Part shown: one piece after another, positions 6,457-8,423 of the stretch
Layout of the letters: each line of letters starts with the position of its first letter
Numbering within the stretch: the first letter of the stretch is position 1
Assembly: GCA_016927125.1 (NCBI GenBank)
Contig: JAFGNG010000051.1
Span: forward strand, 1-8,423
Reading direction: 5' to 3'
Origin: Planctomycetota bacterium
GTDB lineage: Bacteria > Planctomycetota > SZUA-567 > JAFGNG01
Length of the DNA stretch: 8,423 nt
Position numbers and translations under genes: made by a program
Notes under the pieces: model-generated
Database searches by the model: none
Told to the model about the DNA's origin: nothing
The model's input: only the letters and a program-made list of their open reading frames with translations

Positions 6457-7029
6457 ATGGAGATGAAAGAACTTGTCACTAAGACCCGCAGCTTCAGGCG
6501 CTTCCAGCAGGAGCCGATTGCTGAAGCAACCTTGCGCGAACTGGTTGAACTCGCCCGTCTTTCCCCTTCCGGAAGTAACCTGCAACCGCTGAAGTTTATC
6601 CTCTCCTCCACCCTGGAGAAGAACGCGCGGATCTTCCCCTACACCGCCTGGGCCGGGTACCTGGCGGATTGGGACGGTCCGGCCGAAGGCGAGCGCCCGA
6701 GCGGTTATATTGTTATCCTGCTCGACAAGGGAATCAGCCAGAGCGCGGGCTGCGACCATGGCATTGCCGCGCAGAGCATTGTCCTCGGGGCGATGGAGAA
6801 AGGCATTGGCGCCTGTATGATCGGCTCGCTCAAGCGTAAAGAACTGGCCGCTGCCCTTGCGATTCCGGAGCAATATGAGATTCTGCTCGCGATTGCCCTC
6901 GGCAGGCCTCTGGAGAAAGTGGTACTGGAGGAGGCCGCGCCCGGCGGGGATGTGAAGTATTACCGCGACGAGAATTCCGTCCACCACGTCCCGAAACGCC
7001 CACTGGCGGAATTGATTTTAAAGCTATAG
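6457..7029 (+). CDS. Nitroreductase-family FMN flavoprotein
   Basis: The 190-residue product belongs to the FMN-dependent, NAD(P)H-using nitroreductase fold, usually a cytoplasmic homodimer. The N-terminal KTRSFRRF (9-16) is the FMN-phosphate-binding arginine motif. LARLSPSGSNLQPLKF (32-47) is the second FMN-contact segment, where the family usually reads APSxxNxQPW. GCDHGIAAQSIVLGAMEKGIGACMIGS begins at residue 98 and is the dimer-helix and glycine-loop signature. Its C-terminal YYRDENSVHHVPKRPLAEL is shared by a compact subgroup of about 190 residues. The ATG at 6457 follows GGGAAGGAG by 6 bases; the TTG at 6409 has no such site. It follows a strong terminator, so it needs its own promoter. 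The true substrate cannot be told from sequence; nitro-compound or quinone reduction is a family-level guess. Confidence 0.88.
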   Translation: MEMKELVTKTRSFRRFQQEPIAEATLRELVELARLSPSGSNLQPLKFILSSTLEKNARIFPYTAWAGYLADWDGPAEGERPSGYIVILLDKGISQSAGCDHGIAAQSIVLGAMEKGIGACMIGSLKRKELAAALAIPEQYEILLAIALGRPLEKVVLEEAAPGGDVKYYRDENSVHHVPKRPLAELILKL

Positions 7030-7046
7030 GGATATTCTTCTTCAGT

Positions 7047-7880
7047 CTAACCGCTCTCCCCGTTCTCCGCGGAGATCACCAATTTCAAGAGTTCGCGGTG
7101 TTCACTGGCGCGATGCCAGCGGATAAAGAATTCCTCCAACTGTTCGCGGAGTTCCTTGGTGGGGGCGTAATTATAAATCTCCGCGCCGATGTGCTTCATG
7201 ACCCCCCGGTTCTCCAGCTTCTTCATTATTTTAGCGGTTATCCTGGGACTTTGGTGCAGCGCGGCGGCCAGCCTGGAAATCTGCATTGAGCTACGCTTGC
7301 CGGAAATGAAGTAATTGACAAGATCCACTGCCTGGCGGCTGGGCAGGTAGGTGTGGATCAGTTTTTTGAGCATTTCATCACTCATCCCGTGTCTGGGATG
7401 CGGCGCTTCCTGCTTTTCCCGTAATTTCTTGAGACGGAGGATCTCTGATTTATGCTTGGGCGGGCCCTTGGATTCCGTCCGCGGATAGAGCGAGGAAACC
7501 CTCTGCCTTCTCGACGGCAGGCCGGGAATGAGATCATTCTCGGAAATCCCTACCTGCAATAAAGCCCTGGAGAGCGAGGGCATTTCCCCGAAGAAGCTGT
7601 CGATCTCGGTCAGGCAGAGCATATAGTTGATGTCGTGCGGCACATCGGCGAGGATCAGGTGGCCATTGGCCGCTTCGATCATATCGTGCGCTTCAATGAA
7701 AAATCCGATGCCGGTACTCAGCACAATTTTGGTATGTTCCAAGCCCATGATTACGGTATGGCAACCGCTGGAGATGATGCCGGCGAGTGACTGGAACAGC
7801 ACCGGCACGGTGTTGTTGTCGATGTAGCCATCGATTTCAAGGACTACAATATCCTGAAATGAACGCAGGTGGACATTCAT
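7047..7880 (-). CDS. STAS-domain protein fused to a winged-helix-like domain
   Basis: Residues 1 to about 110 fit a STAS fold (SpoIIAA/RsbV-like): a strand IVVLEIDGYID, then a strand-helix unit, then LSTGIGF (54-60) at the place of the D-S-[ST]-G phosphorylation switch. The Ser and Thr are kept but the preceding Asp is Leu. A basic, probably disordered linker covers about 115-165. Residues 184 to about 250 resemble a winged helix: LVNYFISG, helices ISRLAAALHQ and SPRITAKIMKKLENRGVM, then a wing strand IYNYAPT, followed by a long amphipathic helix. The start is placed at 7880, where GGGAGG lies 6 bases upstream; an upstream ATG at 7916 has no such site. The product is 277 residues. It may couple a partner-switching signal to DNA binding; this role is inferred. 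It converges on the nitroreductase gene. Confidence 0.7.
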   Translation of the reverse strand: MNVHLRSFQDIVVLEIDGYIDNNTVPVLFQSLAGIISSGCHTVIMGLEHTKIVLSTGIGFFIEAHDMIEAANGHLILADVPHDINYMLCLTEIDSFFGEMPSLSRALLQVGISENDLIPGLPSRRQRVSSLYPRTESKGPPKHKSEILRLKKLREKQEAPHPRHGMSDEMLKKLIHTYLPSRQAVDLVNYFISGKRSSMQISRLAAALHQSPRITAKIMKKLENRGVMKHIGAEIYNYAPTKELREQLEEFFIRWHRASEHRELLKLVISAENGESG

Positions 7881-7954
7881 GAGCCCCCTCCCGGTGGAAG
7901 TCATGAAACCATGCAAGGTTGTAAAATATTCTCTGCCGTGTTCGCGTAAAAGCT

Positions 7955-7982
7955 ATCATATGGAAATTTCACAACAATGCAA
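7955..7982 (-). promoter_or_regulatory. Candidate promoter of the STAS/winged-helix gene
   Basis: On the minus strand TTGCAT (7982-7977) and TATGAT (7960-7955; 5 of 6 consensus) are separated by 16 bases. Transcription would begin near 7948, giving a leader of about 68 bases. The box lies in the AT-rich gap after the upstream unknown gene. No hairpin terminator is visible in that gap, so read-through from upstream remains possible. Confidence 0.45.
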
Positions 7983-8011
7983 AATAAAAGAAGGAGTATA
8001 GGGATAGTCGA

Positions 8012-8423
8012 TTAGCTGCTGGAACCAAAGTTCAAACGGCCTTGGCCAGACCCTGCGATAACCTCACAGTGGCCGAACCAGCCGCGCTTCTCGCCCAGCA
8101 AGAGATTGCCATAGGTGCCGTCATATCCCAACGGCCAGAAGGAATATTCACCCGCGCGCACCTGCTTGACGGCCTGGATAATTGCCGGATCACCCAGTGT
8201 TTTCACTGCCTGTAAGGCATCCTCCTCCGGCATTGCCCAAAAGGCGGTTTCATTGCCTATAACTTTTAGAAGCTCTTCATACAAGGCCACCACCTTCTTG
8301 GAAGCGGGGTTCTTTACCCCGGTGGCGGCCGCCAGCACCTCGACCAAGGGAATCATATGCATGAAGGCTTGTTTCGGCTCTACCATCTCCAGGGTGCGCG
8401 GCTGCCCCTGGATCCTGGAGAGC
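8012..8423 (-). CDS. Unrecognised protein, 5' end beyond the window
   Basis: The reading frame stays open to the right edge, so at least 136 C-terminal residues are visible and the start is missing. The first in-frame Met (8386) has GGAG touching it and no proper spacing, so it is probably internal. The visible part is mixed helical sequence with no membrane segment: an Ala-rich helix PLVEVLAAATGV, a second helix VVALYEELLKVIG, then VRAGEYSFWPLGYDGTYGN and a glycine-rich, aromatic end (KRGWFGH, GSGQGRLNFG). I recognise no family motif and assign no function. It lies on the same strand as the STAS gene, with its stop codon 131 bases before that gene's ATG. Confidence 0.6.
   Translation of the reverse strand, partial: LSRIQGQPRTLEMVEPKQAFMHMIPLVEVLAAATGVKNPASKKVVALYEELLKVIGNETAFWAMPEEDALQAVKTLGDPAIIQAVKQVRAGEYSFWPLGYDGTYGNLLLGEKRGWFGHCEVIAGSGQGRLNFGSSS

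Noticed and set aside
6061..6987. Minus-strand open frame of 308 codons
   Set aside because: It runs antisense through two plus-strand genes and the strong terminator between them, so it cannot be a sensible gene alongside them.

Overview
The window looks like chromosomal DNA of a motile, Gram-negative (diderm) bacterium of moderate to high GC content. Motility is inferred from an adjacent fliW-csrA pair, and the outer membrane from a signal-peptide-bearing FadL/PorV-type beta-barrel. The mix of HrpA, FliW-CsrA and PorV-like genes would fit a deltaproteobacterial-grade lineage or a PVC/FCB-type lineage (for example Lentisphaerae or Kiritimatiellae). I cannot settle the phylum from sequence alone. 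I see no mobile element, CRISPR array, tRNA or rRNA.

Left part, minus strand (about 1-4920). Transcription runs right to left. hrpA encodes a complete 1289-residue DEAH RNA helicase driven by an extended -10 promoter. A 123-base gap follows, holding a weak terminator-like inverted repeat and a good sigma70 promoter. Next come fliW and csrA, one base apart. Beyond csrA, bases 1-131 carry another promoter and what looks like the 5' leader of a gene whose start codon straddles the left edge. The fliW leader and this left-edge leader each contain a hairpin with GGA in a hexaloop, plus a second GGA in the Shine-Dalgarno. That is the classic layout of a CsrA (RsmA) binding site. The inference is a FliW-CsrA partner-switch circuit: CsrA represses a flagellin-like mRNA and possibly its own operon, and FliW sequesters CsrA.

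Middle, plus strand (5233-7029). A porin-like outer-membrane protein gene is followed by a textbook intrinsic terminator, then a small nitroreductase-family flavoprotein gene with its own strong ribosome binding site. The 384-base gap between hrpA and the barrel gene (4849-5232) holds the hrpA promoter, overlapped by an imperfect palindrome, but no evident gene.

Right part, minus strand (7047-8423). A protein with an N-terminal STAS domain and a C-terminal winged-helix-like domain has its own sigma70-like promoter and meets the nitroreductase gene tail to tail across 17 bases. Upstream of it lies the 3' part of an unrecognised gene that runs off the right edge.

The two most interesting items are the pair of CsrA-target-like leaders around fliW-csrA and the unusual STAS/winged-helix fusion.
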